Source of the DNA: Paraburkholderia ginsengiterrae
GTDB lineage: Bacteria; Pseudomonadota; Gammaproteobacteria; Burkholderiales; Burkholderiaceae
Direction: 5' to 3'
Length of the DNA stretch: 64,000 bases
Assembly (NCBI RefSeq): GCF_001645125.1
Contig: NZ_LXKA01000076.1
Coordinates: 1 to 64,000, forward strand
Shown here: positions 54,982 through 62,834 of the stretch, piece by piece
Layout: each line of letters begins with the position of its first letter
How positions within the stretch are numbered: the stretch's first letter is position 1
Program-made: the position numbers and the translations under genes
Notes under the pieces: model-generated
The model's input: the letters and a program-made list of their open reading frames with translations, nothing else
The model's database searches: none
What the model was told of the DNA's origin: nothing

Positions 54982-57546
54982 TCAGTCCAAAGGCCAGGTT
55001 TCGCGGCTTGCTGCTCTTACCGCTTGCGCCGATTCGAGCGCCAGGGCATCCTGGGCGCGTTGGCGGCACAGCTGATAATCGAGTTTGCGCACACGCGCCT
55101 TGATGCCCGGCACCGAGACCGGGTCCACCGAAAGCTCGGTCACGCCGAGGCCGACGAGCAGCGGCATGGCGAGCGGATCGCCTGCCAGCGCACCGCACAC
55201 GCCGACCCATTTGCCATGCTTGTCCGCGCCTTGCACGGTGGCCGCGATCAGGCGCAGCACGGCCGGGTGCAAACCGTCGGCCTGCGCCGCGAGGTCGGCC
55301 TGGCAGCGGTCCATGGCGAGCGTGTATTGGGTCAGATCGTTGGTGCCGATCGACAGGAAGTCCGCGTGTTGCGAAAGCTGGTCGGCAAGCAACGCCGCCG
55401 ACGGCACTTCGATCATCACGCCGACTTCGATCGGCTCCGTGCGGCCCGACTCGCGGGCAAATTCGTCGATGCGCTTGCGGATACGGATCAATTCGCCGAC
55501 GTCGGTGACCATCGGCAGCAGAATGCGCACCGCGCCGAGCGGCTGAACCGCGAGCAGACCGCGCAACTGATCGTCGAGCAGATCCGGGCGCACCTGCGCG
55601 AGGCGGATGCCGCGCAGTCCAAGCGCGGGATTCGGCTCGGGCGGCAGCGTCAGATAGTCGACTTCCTTGTCCGCGCCGACATCCAGCGTGCGAATGATCG
55701 CGGTGCGGCCGCTCAATGCGTCCACAATTGCCTGGTAGCTCTGACGATGTTCTTCCGTGGTCGGCGCAGCCGCGCGATGAATGAATAGCAATTCGGTGCG
55801 CAGCAGACCGACGGAATCGGCGCCGTTTTCGACCGCGGTTGTCGCGTCGTCGAGCGTGGCGATGTTCGCGGCCACTTCGATCGCGCGGCCGTCGGAGGTC
55901 ACCGCCGCTTGCTGCGACGTGCGGCGATTTGCTTCGCGCACATCGGCAAGACGGCTACGCTCCAGACGCGCCTGCTCGACATCGAGCGCGGTCGGGGCAA
56001 ATTCGAGGCGGCCGGTGGTGGCATTCACCACCACCTGCGTGCCTTCGGGAATCGCGTGCAACGCGTCGCCGACTGCCACCAGCGCGGGAATGCCCGCCTG
56101 ACGCGCGAGAATCGCCGCGTGCGAGGTCGCGCCGCCGCGCGCCATCACGAGAGCGGTGACACGCGAGCGATCCAGCGACGACAGGTCAGACGGCGTGAAC
56201 TCCTCAGCCGCGAGCACGGCCTCGTCCGGCAGCGTGCGCGCCGCGGCGTTCGTGTAACCGAGCGCGCGCAGCACGCGCTTCTCGATGTCGCGCAGGTCGG
56301 AGGCACGTTCCGCGAGCAGCGCGTCTTCGATCTTGGCCAGGATGGCGATCTGGGCGCGGATGGCTTCGCGCCACGCAAAGCCCGCGCTCTTGCCGAGGCT
56401 GATCAGATCGCGCGCGGCATCGAGCAGCGTGGGATCTTCGAGCAGCACGCGATGCACCGCAAAAATGCCTGCTTCGCCCACCGCGCCACGCTGCGACGCA
56501 TCGCGCACCGTGGTGCCGAGGTCCGCGTCGACAGCCGCGATCGCCTTGTCGAGCAGGCGGCTCTCCGCCGCGGACGTGCCGGTCGCCTTTTCCGGCGGAT
56601 CGATGTCCGCGTCATCCCAGCGCACCAGTTTGCCAACCGCGATGCCCGGTGCCGCGCAAACGCCCGCGAGGGTATTCGGCGCAAGCGTCTCGCCTGCCGC
56701 GAGCGCCACGGTTTGCGGCGCGGGGGAAACCTCGCGTGCGGGTTTCTCTTCAACTTCGCCGTGCGCCTCACGCGTCAGTTCGTGAGCAATGGCCTCGATC
56801 GCGGCCTGGGCTTGCGGACCGACGCCAAGCAGTTCGACGGTCGCGCCTTCGCCCGCGCCGAGGCCCAGCAAACCGACCACGCTTTCGATCGCCGCTTTGC
56901 GCCCTTCGTAACGCACTTCGACGCGCGCATCGAAACCGCGTGCCGCTTCACGCGCACGCGCCGCCGGACGTGCATGCAGGCCGCCCGCGTGAGTCAGCGT
57001 GACCTGCTGACGCGCTTCTTCCGTCACGTTCGACGCACTCGCCTCGCGCGCTGCGTCGGCCGCGGCGCCGCTGCGGGCGCGCAGCAACAGCAGCGGCGTT
57101 TCACCTGCCTTCAGCAGGCCGCCTTGCGCACGCTCGACAATCTCGAACGCGTCCGAATTGGCAATCGCGATCACCGAGACGAGGCTCGGCGCATTCAGCG
57201 CGACCTGATCCTGATCGAACTCGATCAGCACCTGGCCGGCACGCACGTGGGCGCCTTGAGCGACCAGCGGCACAAAGCCCTTGCCGTTCAGTTCGACCGT
57301 GTCGATGCCGATGTGCAGCAGAATCTCGGCGCCTTCGGCGGTGGCCAGCGTCACCGCATGGCCAGTGCGCGCGAGATGGGTGATCGTTCCGTCGCACGGC
57401 GCGACGAGTCGGCCCTCGAGCGGACCGACGCCAATGCCGTCGCCGAACATGCCGCCCGAAAACACAGGGTCGGGCACCTTCGCGAGCGGCACGACCGGAC
57501 CGGTCATTGGCGCGAGCAAAACAATATGGCCTTCAGAATGGCTCAT
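54982..57546 (-). CDS. fused PTS EIIA(Glc)-HPr-EI phosphotransferase
   Basis: One 854-residue polypeptide holds three PTS proteins in order. EIIA-Glc (about 1-155) has His63 and the phosphorylated His78 ('ILLHIGIDTVELNGKG'). HPr (about 180-262) has His191 ('GLHARPAA') and Ser222, exactly 31 residues on, matching His15 and Ser46 of HPr. EI (about 290-850) has His476 ('GGATSHAAILARQ') and 'IGTNDLTQYTLAMDR'. It passes phosphate from PEP to NagE with no need of the general PTS proteins. ATG 57546 follows GGAG at nine bases; the frame is open upstream to 58215 without similarity. Confidence 0.95.
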   Translation of the reverse strand: MSHSEGHIVLLAPMTGPVVPLAKVPDPVFSGGMFGDGIGVGPLEGRLVAPCDGTITHLARTGHAVTLATAEGAEILLHIGIDTVELNGKGFVPLVAQGAHVRAGQVLIEFDQDQVALNAPSLVSVIAIANSDAFEIVERAQGGLLKAGETPLLLLRARSGAAADAAREASASNVTEEARQQVTLTHAGGLHARPAARAREAARGFDARVEVRYEGRKAAIESVVGLLGLGAGEGATVELLGVGPQAQAAIEAIAHELTREAHGEVEEKPAREVSPAPQTVALAAGETLAPNTLAGVCAAPGIAVGKLVRWDDADIDPPEKATGTSAAESRLLDKAIAAVDADLGTTVRDASQRGAVGEAGIFAVHRVLLEDPTLLDAARDLISLGKSAGFAWREAIRAQIAILAKIEDALLAERASDLRDIEKRVLRALGYTNAAARTLPDEAVLAAEEFTPSDLSSLDRSRVTALVMARGGATSHAAILARQAGIPALVAVGDALHAIPEGTQVVVNATTGRLEFAPTALDVEQARLERSRLADVREANRRTSQQAAVTSDGRAIEVAANIATLDDATTAVENGADSVGLLRTELLFIHRAAAPTTEEHRQSYQAIVDALSGRTAIIRTLDVGADKEVDYLTLPPEPNPALGLRGIRLAQVRPDLLDDQLRGLLAVQPLGAVRILLPMVTDVGELIRIRKRIDEFARESGRTEPIEVGVMIEVPSAALLADQLSQHADFLSIGTNDLTQYTLAMDRCQADLAAQADGLHPAVLRLIAATVQGADKHGKWVGVCGALAGDPLAMPLLVGLGVTELSVDPVSVPGIKARVRKLDYQLCRQRAQDALALESAQAVRAASRETWPLD

Positions 57547-57584
57547 CAAGCGGGACTCCTCGACACGTCGCATCTGATTTCTCG

Positions 57585-58619
57585 TCAGTGAGTTTCGGTG
57601 ACTTTGTTGAGATGGCGCGGCGCATCGGGATTGCGCCCGCGCGCGGCGGCAAGGCCGGCGGCCATCACATAAAAGGACAGGATTGCTGCGATCGGATCGA
57701 GCGCAGCATGAGCGGTGGTTGCGAGCGGCAAGCTCGCTTGCGACACGTCGGCCGGCGCCGCGAGCAGCACACGGGCGCCGCGCGCCCGCATGTCGTGCGC
57801 GAGTTGCAACAGGCCGGCCTGTTCCGGTCCGCGCGGCGCGAACACCAGCAGCGGGTAGTCGCGGTCGATCAGTTCCATCGGACCGTGGCGCACTTCCGCG
57901 CTCGAAAACGCTTCGGCCTGGATGCCGGAGGTTTCCTTCAGTTTCAGCGCGGCTTCCTGCGCGATGGCAAGACCCAGACCACGGCCGATCACGATCATGC
58001 GCTCGACGCCGCGCAATTCGTCCACCGCTTTCGACCAGTCGAGTTTGCCCGCGGATTGCAGGGCTTCGGGCAGCGTTTTCAACGCGGCGAGCAGTTCGGC
58101 GTCGTTCTGCCAATGCGCGACCAGTTGCGCGGAGATCGACAGCATCGCGATATAGCTCTTGGTGGCGGCAACGCTCAGTTCCGGCCCTGCGACGAGGGGC
58201 AGATGCCACTCGCACGCATCGGCCAACGGCGAACTCGGCGCGTTCACGGCGGCCACGGTCAGCGCGCCGGCTTGACGCAGCGCCTGCATGGTGCCGACCA
58301 GATCCGGGCTCTTGCCCGATTGCGAAAACGCCAGCGCGAGCTGATCGCGCACTTGCAGCGGCGCCTGTTGCAGCGTGGCCACCGACATCGGCAGCGAGGC
58401 GACGGGCACGCCCAGGCGGCTCATCGTCAGGCTTGCGAAATAACTGGCCGCATGGTCCGAGCTGCCGCGCGCCACCGTCAGCGCGACATGGCGCGGCGCT
58501 TGCGCGAGCTTCGCCGCCAACGCCTCGACGCGCGAGGTATCCGAGAGTTGCGCGGCGACCGTTTCAGCGGACGCCAGCGCCTCTTTAAGCATATTCGACA
58601 ATTGCTTCTCCTTCGACAT
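57585..58619 (-). CDS. SIS-domain glucosamine-6-phosphate deaminase (NagB-II type)
   Basis: This 344-residue protein has two SIS domains ('HVALTVARGSSDHAASYFAS', 'ALAFSQSGKSPDLVGTMQAL'; 'MIVIGRGLGLAIAQEAALKL') and the GlmS-like 'AEAFSSAEVRHGPMELI'. It is the isomerase half of GlmS without the glutaminase domain, the arrangement of NagB-II, which converts GlcN-6-P to fructose-6-P and ammonia. The start shown (ATG 58619) overlaps nagA by 35 bases; ATG 58592, nine codons later, would reduce the overlap to eight. AgaS-type activity is the alternative. Confidence 0.88.
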   Translation of the reverse strand: MSKEKQLSNMLKEALASAETVAAQLSDTSRVEALAAKLAQAPRHVALTVARGSSDHAASYFASLTMSRLGVPVASLPMSVATLQQAPLQVRDQLALAFSQSGKSPDLVGTMQALRQAGALTVAAVNAPSSPLADACEWHLPLVAGPELSVAATKSYIAMLSISAQLVAHWQNDAELLAALKTLPEALQSAGKLDWSKAVDELRGVERMIVIGRGLGLAIAQEAALKLKETSGIQAEAFSSAEVRHGPMELIDRDYPLLVFAPRGPEQAGLLQLAHDMRARGARVLLAAPADVSQASLPLATTAHAALDPIAAILSFYVMAAGLAAARGRNPDAPRHLNKVTETH

Positions 58620-59688
58620 ACGTCGCGGTCAACGCCAGTTCACGATCGAACACGACCACATCGGCCCACGCGCCGCGCACGATGCGGCCGCGGTCTTCGA
58701 TGCCCAGGTAGTCAGCGGCGTAGCGCGACAAGCGGTTTGATACGTCGGCGATCGGCAAGCCGATCGACACGAGATTGCGCAGCGCCTGATCCATCGTCAG
58801 GGTGCTGCCGGCGAGCGTGCCGTCGGCGAGACGCACACCGCCGAGGCACTTCGTCACATGCTGGCTGCCGAGGCGGTATTCGCCATCCGGCATGCCGGTG
58901 GCCGAGGTGCTGTCCGTGACCACGTACAGGCGCGGAATCGCGCGCAAGGCGGCGCGGATCGCGCCCGGATGGACGTGCAGCAGATCGGGAATGATTTCGG
59001 CGAATTCGGCGTGCGCGAGTGCCGCGCCGACCAGCCCGGGATTGCGGTGATGCAGCGGCGACATCGCGTTGAACAGATGCGTGAAGCCGCAGGCGCCGTG
59101 CTTGAGCGCGGCGACGGCGTCGTCGTAGGTGCCGAGCGAATGGCCGAGCTGCACGCGCACGCCGCGTGCCGCCATTTCGGAGATGATCTCCATGTGGCCG
59201 GCAATTTCCGGCGCGAGCGTGACCACGCGGATCGGCGCGATCGACAGATACTTCAGCACTTCGTCCAGCACCGCCGAGACGGCCGCGTCCGGCTGCGCGC
59301 CGAGCTTGCCGGGGTTGATGTAGGGCCCTTCCAGATGCACGCCGAGCACGCGCGCGCCGCCTGGCGTTCGCGTGCGCGTCACGTTGCCGAGGCCGGCGAC
59401 CACGCTCATCAGTTCGTTGCGCGGCGCGGTCATGGTGGTGGCAAGCAGGCTCGTCGTGCCGTAGCGCGCATGCGTGCGGGTAATCGTTTCGATCGCGTCG
59501 CCCGCTTCCATCACGTCGGAGCCGCCGCCGCCGTGCACGTGCAGATCGATGAAGCCGGGCAGGATGTACGGCGCGTCGTTTGTCGACGGATCGGCGCGCT
59601 CGCCGGTGAGCGCCGTGATACGGCCGTTTTCGTATTCGAGCGTGCCGTGAATCCACCCATCGGTGGTGAGTATGTTTCCGGTCAGCAT
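58585..59688 (-). CDS. nagA: N-acetylglucosamine-6-phosphate deacetylase
   Basis: This 367-residue amidohydrolase-fold enzyme removes acetate from GlcNAc-6-P. 'YILPGFIDLHVHGGGGSDVM' holds the His-x-His region, 'GFTHLFNAMSPLHHRNPG' a metal His and substrate residues, and 'VTDSTSATGMPDG' the catalytic Asp. It lies between nagR and the deaminase gene, in the pathway order. Confidence 0.96.
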   Translation of the reverse strand: MLTGNILTTDGWIHGTLEYENGRITALTGERADPSTNDAPYILPGFIDLHVHGGGGSDVMEAGDAIETITRTHARYGTTSLLATTMTAPRNELMSVVAGLGNVTRTRTPGGARVLGVHLEGPYINPGKLGAQPDAAVSAVLDEVLKYLSIAPIRVVTLAPEIAGHMEIISEMAARGVRVQLGHSLGTYDDAVAALKHGACGFTHLFNAMSPLHHRNPGLVGAALAHAEFAEIIPDLLHVHPGAIRAALRAIPRLYVVTDSTSATGMPDGEYRLGSQHVTKCLGGVRLADGTLAGSTLTMDQALRNLVSIGLPIADVSNRLSRYAADYLGIEDRGRIVRGAWADVVVFDRELALTATYVEGEAIVEYA

Positions 59689-59782
59689 GAGTCTCTCTGG
59701 TGAGGCGTAATACGGGGTGTGGCTGAATGGCGCTTGTCGCGAGGCACCTGAGCCGGCTTCGCGGCCTGCCCGGCCACGCGGA

Positions 59783-60517
59783 TCAGGTGCGCAATTCAGC
59801 GACGAAATCGTAGTAGTCGTCGCGGCAATAGGTGTCGGTCACTTCGATGGCGCGCTGGTCGGCGCTATAGCCGATACGGGTGATGACCAGCAGCGCCGAA
59901 CGCGGTTCGATATCCATCAGGGCGGCGATCTCACCCGAAGCGTTGACCGCGCGAAAGTGCTGCAAGGCGCGCACGACGGCGGCGCCACGTTGTTCGAGAT
60001 AGCTGTAAAGCGAGTCGCCGATGGTCTGCGGATCGGGCACGATCGCCACCGGCAGCGCCGAATGCTCGACCGCCATCACAATGCCGTCCGCGCGCCGCAG
60101 GCGCCGCAGACTCGCCACCGCCGCGCCGGGCGTGAGCCCGAGGTGCACCAGTTCGTCACGGTTAGCGGCGCGGATATCGCGCTCGAGCCATACCGAATCC
60201 GGCCGGAAACCGCGCTGCTGCATCTTCTTCGTGAAACCGGTGAGCCGTGACAGCGGATCTTCCACGCGCGGGGTGATGAAGCTGCCGGCGCCCCGCGCCC
60301 GCCGGATCAAACCTTGCTCGACCAGCAGCTCGATCGCCTTGCGTGCGGTGATGCGCGACACGCCGATCGCATCCGAGAGCGTGCGCTCCGAAGGCAGCGC
60401 CTCGCCCGCCGACCACACGCCGCAGTGAATCGCCGTCGCAAGATTGCGCGCGAGCTGCAGATAGAGCGGCGTGACGTTGCGGGCGTCAGGCGTCAGTGCG
60501 GACCAGCGAGTTTCCAT
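59783..60517 (-). CDS. nagR: GntR/HutC-family repressor of the nag operon
   Basis: This 244-residue regulator has an N-terminal winged helix (about 10-78, 'LPSERTLSDAIGVSRITARK' and 'AIELLVEQGLIRRARGAGSF') and a C-terminal UTRA effector domain (about 95-235). DasR/NagR members of this group sense GlcN-6-P or GlcNAc-6-P. It is the first gene of the minus-strand nag operon, and a two-arm palindrome (60574-60617) upstream of its start is the likely operator, implying autoregulation. Confidence 0.92.
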   Translation of the reverse strand: METRWSALTPDARNVTPLYLQLARNLATAIHCGVWSAGEALPSERTLSDAIGVSRITARKAIELLVEQGLIRRARGAGSFITPRVEDPLSRLTGFTKKMQQRGFRPDSVWLERDIRAANRDELVHLGLTPGAAVASLRRLRRADGIVMAVEHSALPVAIVPDPQTIGDSLYSYLEQRGAAVVRALQHFRAVNASGEIAALMDIEPRSALLVITRIGYSADQRAIEVTDTYCRDDYYDFVAELRT

Positions 60518-60573
60518 GGGGCTCCGGCGGCCGTCGCGAAAAGGTTGCCTACGAAAAATGAGAGCCCATTATA

Positions 60574-60617
60574 TAACCAACATAATACCAGTCAATCAAC
60601 TGGTTCCATGCTGGTTA
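60574..60617. promoter_or_regulatory. two-arm operator upstream of nagR
   Basis: The 19-base arms TAACCAACATAATACCAGT (60574-60592) and ACTGGTTCCATGCTGGTTA (60599-60617) are inverted copies of each other, agreeing at 15 of 19 positions, around a six-base centre CAATCA. The ACTGGT/ACCAGT elements are those known from DasR/NagR-type sites. It lies 57-100 bases upstream of nagR. Confidence 0.72.
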
Positions 60618-60822
60618 GATTCAGCGCAAAGCCTTGCTGGATAAGGCTTGCGAGAGTCTGAGGAGGGGCTTGTGAGCCCTTGCGCGAGCCCAGGACTTAC
60701 CCGTATTTGAGCGCCTTGAAGGCATCCACACGGTTCCAGGTGGTTCTCATCGGAGTCAAAAAGCTAGCTGCGATCGATACCTTTTTAATACCAATTCGAT
60801 CGAAACCCTGCCGGCGTAGCTT

Positions 60823-60850
60823 TTGTTAATGGGGTACCTTCCAATATAGT
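60823..60850 (+). promoter_or_regulatory. promoter of the MarR-GNAT gene
   Basis: TTGTTA (60823-60828), sixteen bases, TATAGT (60845-60850). The start would lie about 35 bases before the TTG start codon of the gene. The rest of the 374-base gap from nagR (60518-60891) contains the nag operator and no gene I can support. Confidence 0.6.
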
Positions 60851-60891
60851 GGTGAGTAGCAAGCCATAAACACTCCTCCGGAGAGCAGCAT

Positions 60892-61818
60892 TTGACCGAT
60901 TCCGAGGCGCTGCGGCGCGCTCATGCCGTCCGCCATTTCAACCGTTTTTATACGCAGCACATTGGCGCACTGCATGAGCATCTGGCGAAGACCGAATTCT
61001 CGCTGACAGAGGTACGCGTTTTACACGAGCTCTACCGCGGACGTGCGCAAACGGCCTCGGTGCTCGGGCGCGCGCTCGGTCTCGACAGCGGTTATCTGAG
61101 CCGTCTGCTCACCAGTTTCGAACGGCGCAACCTGATCACGCGCCGCCCCTCGGAGACGGATGCGCGGCAGTCGCTGATTGCCTTGACGGAGAGCGGACAC
61201 GCCGCTTATGTCCCGCTCGATAGCGCGTCGCTCGAAGAAGTGTCGGCGATGCTCAACGACCTGTCGGCGCTCTCACAGGAACAGTTGATCTCGGCAATGA
61301 AGGTCATCGAGCGGCTGCTCGGTGACAAGCCGCTGCACGAACTCGTGTTGCTGCGCCCGCCGCGCCCCGGCGAATGCGGCTGGCTCGTGCATCGGCAGGC
61401 ACAGTGGTTCGCCGCGCAATACGGTTGGGATCAATCGTTCGAGGGACTGCTCGCGCGGATCGTCGCCGATTACGCGCAACGCAACGATCGGGTGCGGGAG
61501 ATGTGCTGGGTGGCCGATCAGAATGGCGTGGTGGTCGGCTCGGTGTGCATCGTCGGGGTATCGACGACAGTGGCGGGGGTGCGGCTCCTGTGGGTCGAGC
61601 CGGATGTGCAGCGCCTGGGCATCGGCACCCAACTGCTCAGCGAGTGCGTGCGCTTTGCGAGGCGCGCGGGCTACACGAAGCTCACGCTGACCACGGCCGC
61701 CTCGCTGGAAAACCCGCGGCGCCTGTGCGAGCGCGCCGGCTTCAGGCTTGCCGGCGCGGCGGCTGAGCACCGTTTCGACAAGGACCTGATGATCGAGCGG
61801 TGGGAACTGGAGTTATAG
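60892..61818 (+). CDS. MarR-GNAT fusion protein
   Basis: This 308-residue protein joins a MarR-type winged helix (about 1-140; 'RAQTASVLGRALGLDSGYLS' and 'RLLTSFERRNLITRRPSETD') to a GNAT acetyltransferase domain (about 155-308; acetyl-CoA motif 'QRLGIGTQLLSECVRFA', 'NPRRLCERAGFRLAG'). Fusions of this kind are known, but substrate and target genes are not defined. The start is TTG 60892, with GGAGAG about ten bases upstream and no in-frame ATG that preserves the domain. It is convergent with metQ. Confidence 0.88.
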   Translation: MTDSEALRRAHAVRHFNRFYTQHIGALHEHLAKTEFSLTEVRVLHELYRGRAQTASVLGRALGLDSGYLSRLLTSFERRNLITRRPSETDARQSLIALTESGHAAYVPLDSASLEEVSAMLNDLSALSQEQLISAMKVIERLLGDKPLHELVLLRPPRPGECGWLVHRQAQWFAAQYGWDQSFEGLLARIVADYAQRNDRVREMCWVADQNGVVVGSVCIVGVSTTVAGVRLLWVEPDVQRLGIGTQLLSECVRFARRAGYTKLTLTTAASLENPRRLCERAGFRLAGAAAEHRFDKDLMIERWELEL

Positions 61819-61838
61819 GATTGTAGAAGCGCCGCCGC

Positions 61839-62651
61839 TTAGAACGACGGCACCACCGAACCCTTGAACTGCGTCTTGATGAACTGGCGCACGTCTTCAG
61901 ACTGATACGCCGCGACCAGCTTCTTGACCCACGGCTTGTCTTTGTCCTGGGTACGCACGGCGATCAGGTTCGCGTACGGGCTGTGCACGTCTTCGAGCGC
62001 GATGGCGTCTTTGGTCGGCTGCAGACCGGCGGCCAGCGCGAAGTTCGTGTTGATCGCGGCAGCGTCGACATCCGCGAGCGAACGCGGCAGTTGCGCGGCG
62101 TCGAGTTCCACCAGCTTGATCTTCTTCGGATTCTCGGCGACGTCGAGCGCCGTCGCGTTGTTGCCGTTGGTACCCGCGCCGGCCTTCAGCTTGATCACGC
62201 CTTGCGCCTGCAGCAACAGCAGCGCGCGGTTTTCGTTCGACGGATCGTTCGGCACCGCGACCTTCGCGCCTTGCGCCAGATCCTTCAGCGACTTCAGCTT
62301 CTTCGAGTAGATGCCGAGCGGGGAGATGTACGTGAGGCCGGCGTTGACGATCTTGTAGCCGCGCTGCTTGATCTGGCTATCGAGATACGGCTGGTGCTGG
62401 AAGCTGTTCGCGTCGAGGTCGCCCGCGTCGAGTGCGGCGTTCGGCTGCACGTAATCGTTGAATTCGACGACCTTCACGTTGAGGCCTTCGCGCTTCGCCA
62501 CTTTCGTGACGACTTCCCAGATTTGCGCGTCCGGACCGCCGATGGTCCCGACCTTGATGACTTTGTCGTCGGCGTGCGCGCCGAAGCTGGTGACGATCGC
62601 CGCGCCGGCGACCAGTGCCGAGAGGGCCTTGATAAGTGTTCTGCGCTGCAT
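61839..62651 (-). CDS. metQ: MetQ/NlpA-family methionine-binding protein
   Basis: This 270-residue periplasmic binding protein has a signal peptide (about 1-27, 'ALVAGAAIVTSFGAHA'). It has no lipobox cysteine, so it is soluble rather than a lipoprotein. 'VGTIGGPDAQIWEVVTKVAK', 'NAALDAGDLDANSFQHQPYL' and 'YSKKLKSLKDLAQGAKVAVP' are hallmarks of MetQ. It would capture D/L-methionine for an MetNI ABC importer, but metN and metI are not adjacent, so this is an orphan receptor gene. No SAM riboswitch-like structure was recognised in the 183 bases upstream; GCATAT-GG-ATATGC (62814-62827) is a 14-base palindrome there. Confidence 0.92.
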   Translation of the reverse strand: MQRRTLIKALSALVAGAAIVTSFGAHADDKVIKVGTIGGPDAQIWEVVTKVAKREGLNVKVVEFNDYVQPNAALDAGDLDANSFQHQPYLDSQIKQRGYKIVNAGLTYISPLGIYSKKLKSLKDLAQGAKVAVPNDPSNENRALLLLQAQGVIKLKAGAGTNGNNATALDVAENPKKIKLVELDAAQLPRSLADVDAAAINTNFALAAGLQPTKDAIALEDVHSPYANLIAVRTQDKDKPWVKKLVAAYQSEDVRQFIKTQFKGSVVPSF

Positions 62652-62834
62652 GTGATTCTCGCTGCTTTTAATCTGTTTCTAATCGGTCTCTGATCAGTGT
62701 CAGATGCGGGTGGAAGCCGGCGGCAAGTCTGCTTGTGGCAGAACGCCGCCAACTGGACCGCAAATGGTCTCATACGACCGGCGAGAAGTGAAATATCACG
62801 ATCGCATATGGATATGCACCTTGAGCGGCGCGGC

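Noticed and set aside
53190-57591. Two long plus-strand frames opposite nagE and the PTS fusion
   Set aside because: Both are complements of well-supported PTS genes; no domain or start signal.
60730-60750. Third nag operator-like site (CGGTTCCAGG followed by TGGTTCT)
   Set aside because: It has only one partial copy of the arm with altered spacing; too weak to claim.
62652-62834. SAM riboswitch before metQ
   Set aside because: No SAM-type stem pattern or downstream terminator; only a 14-base palindrome is present.
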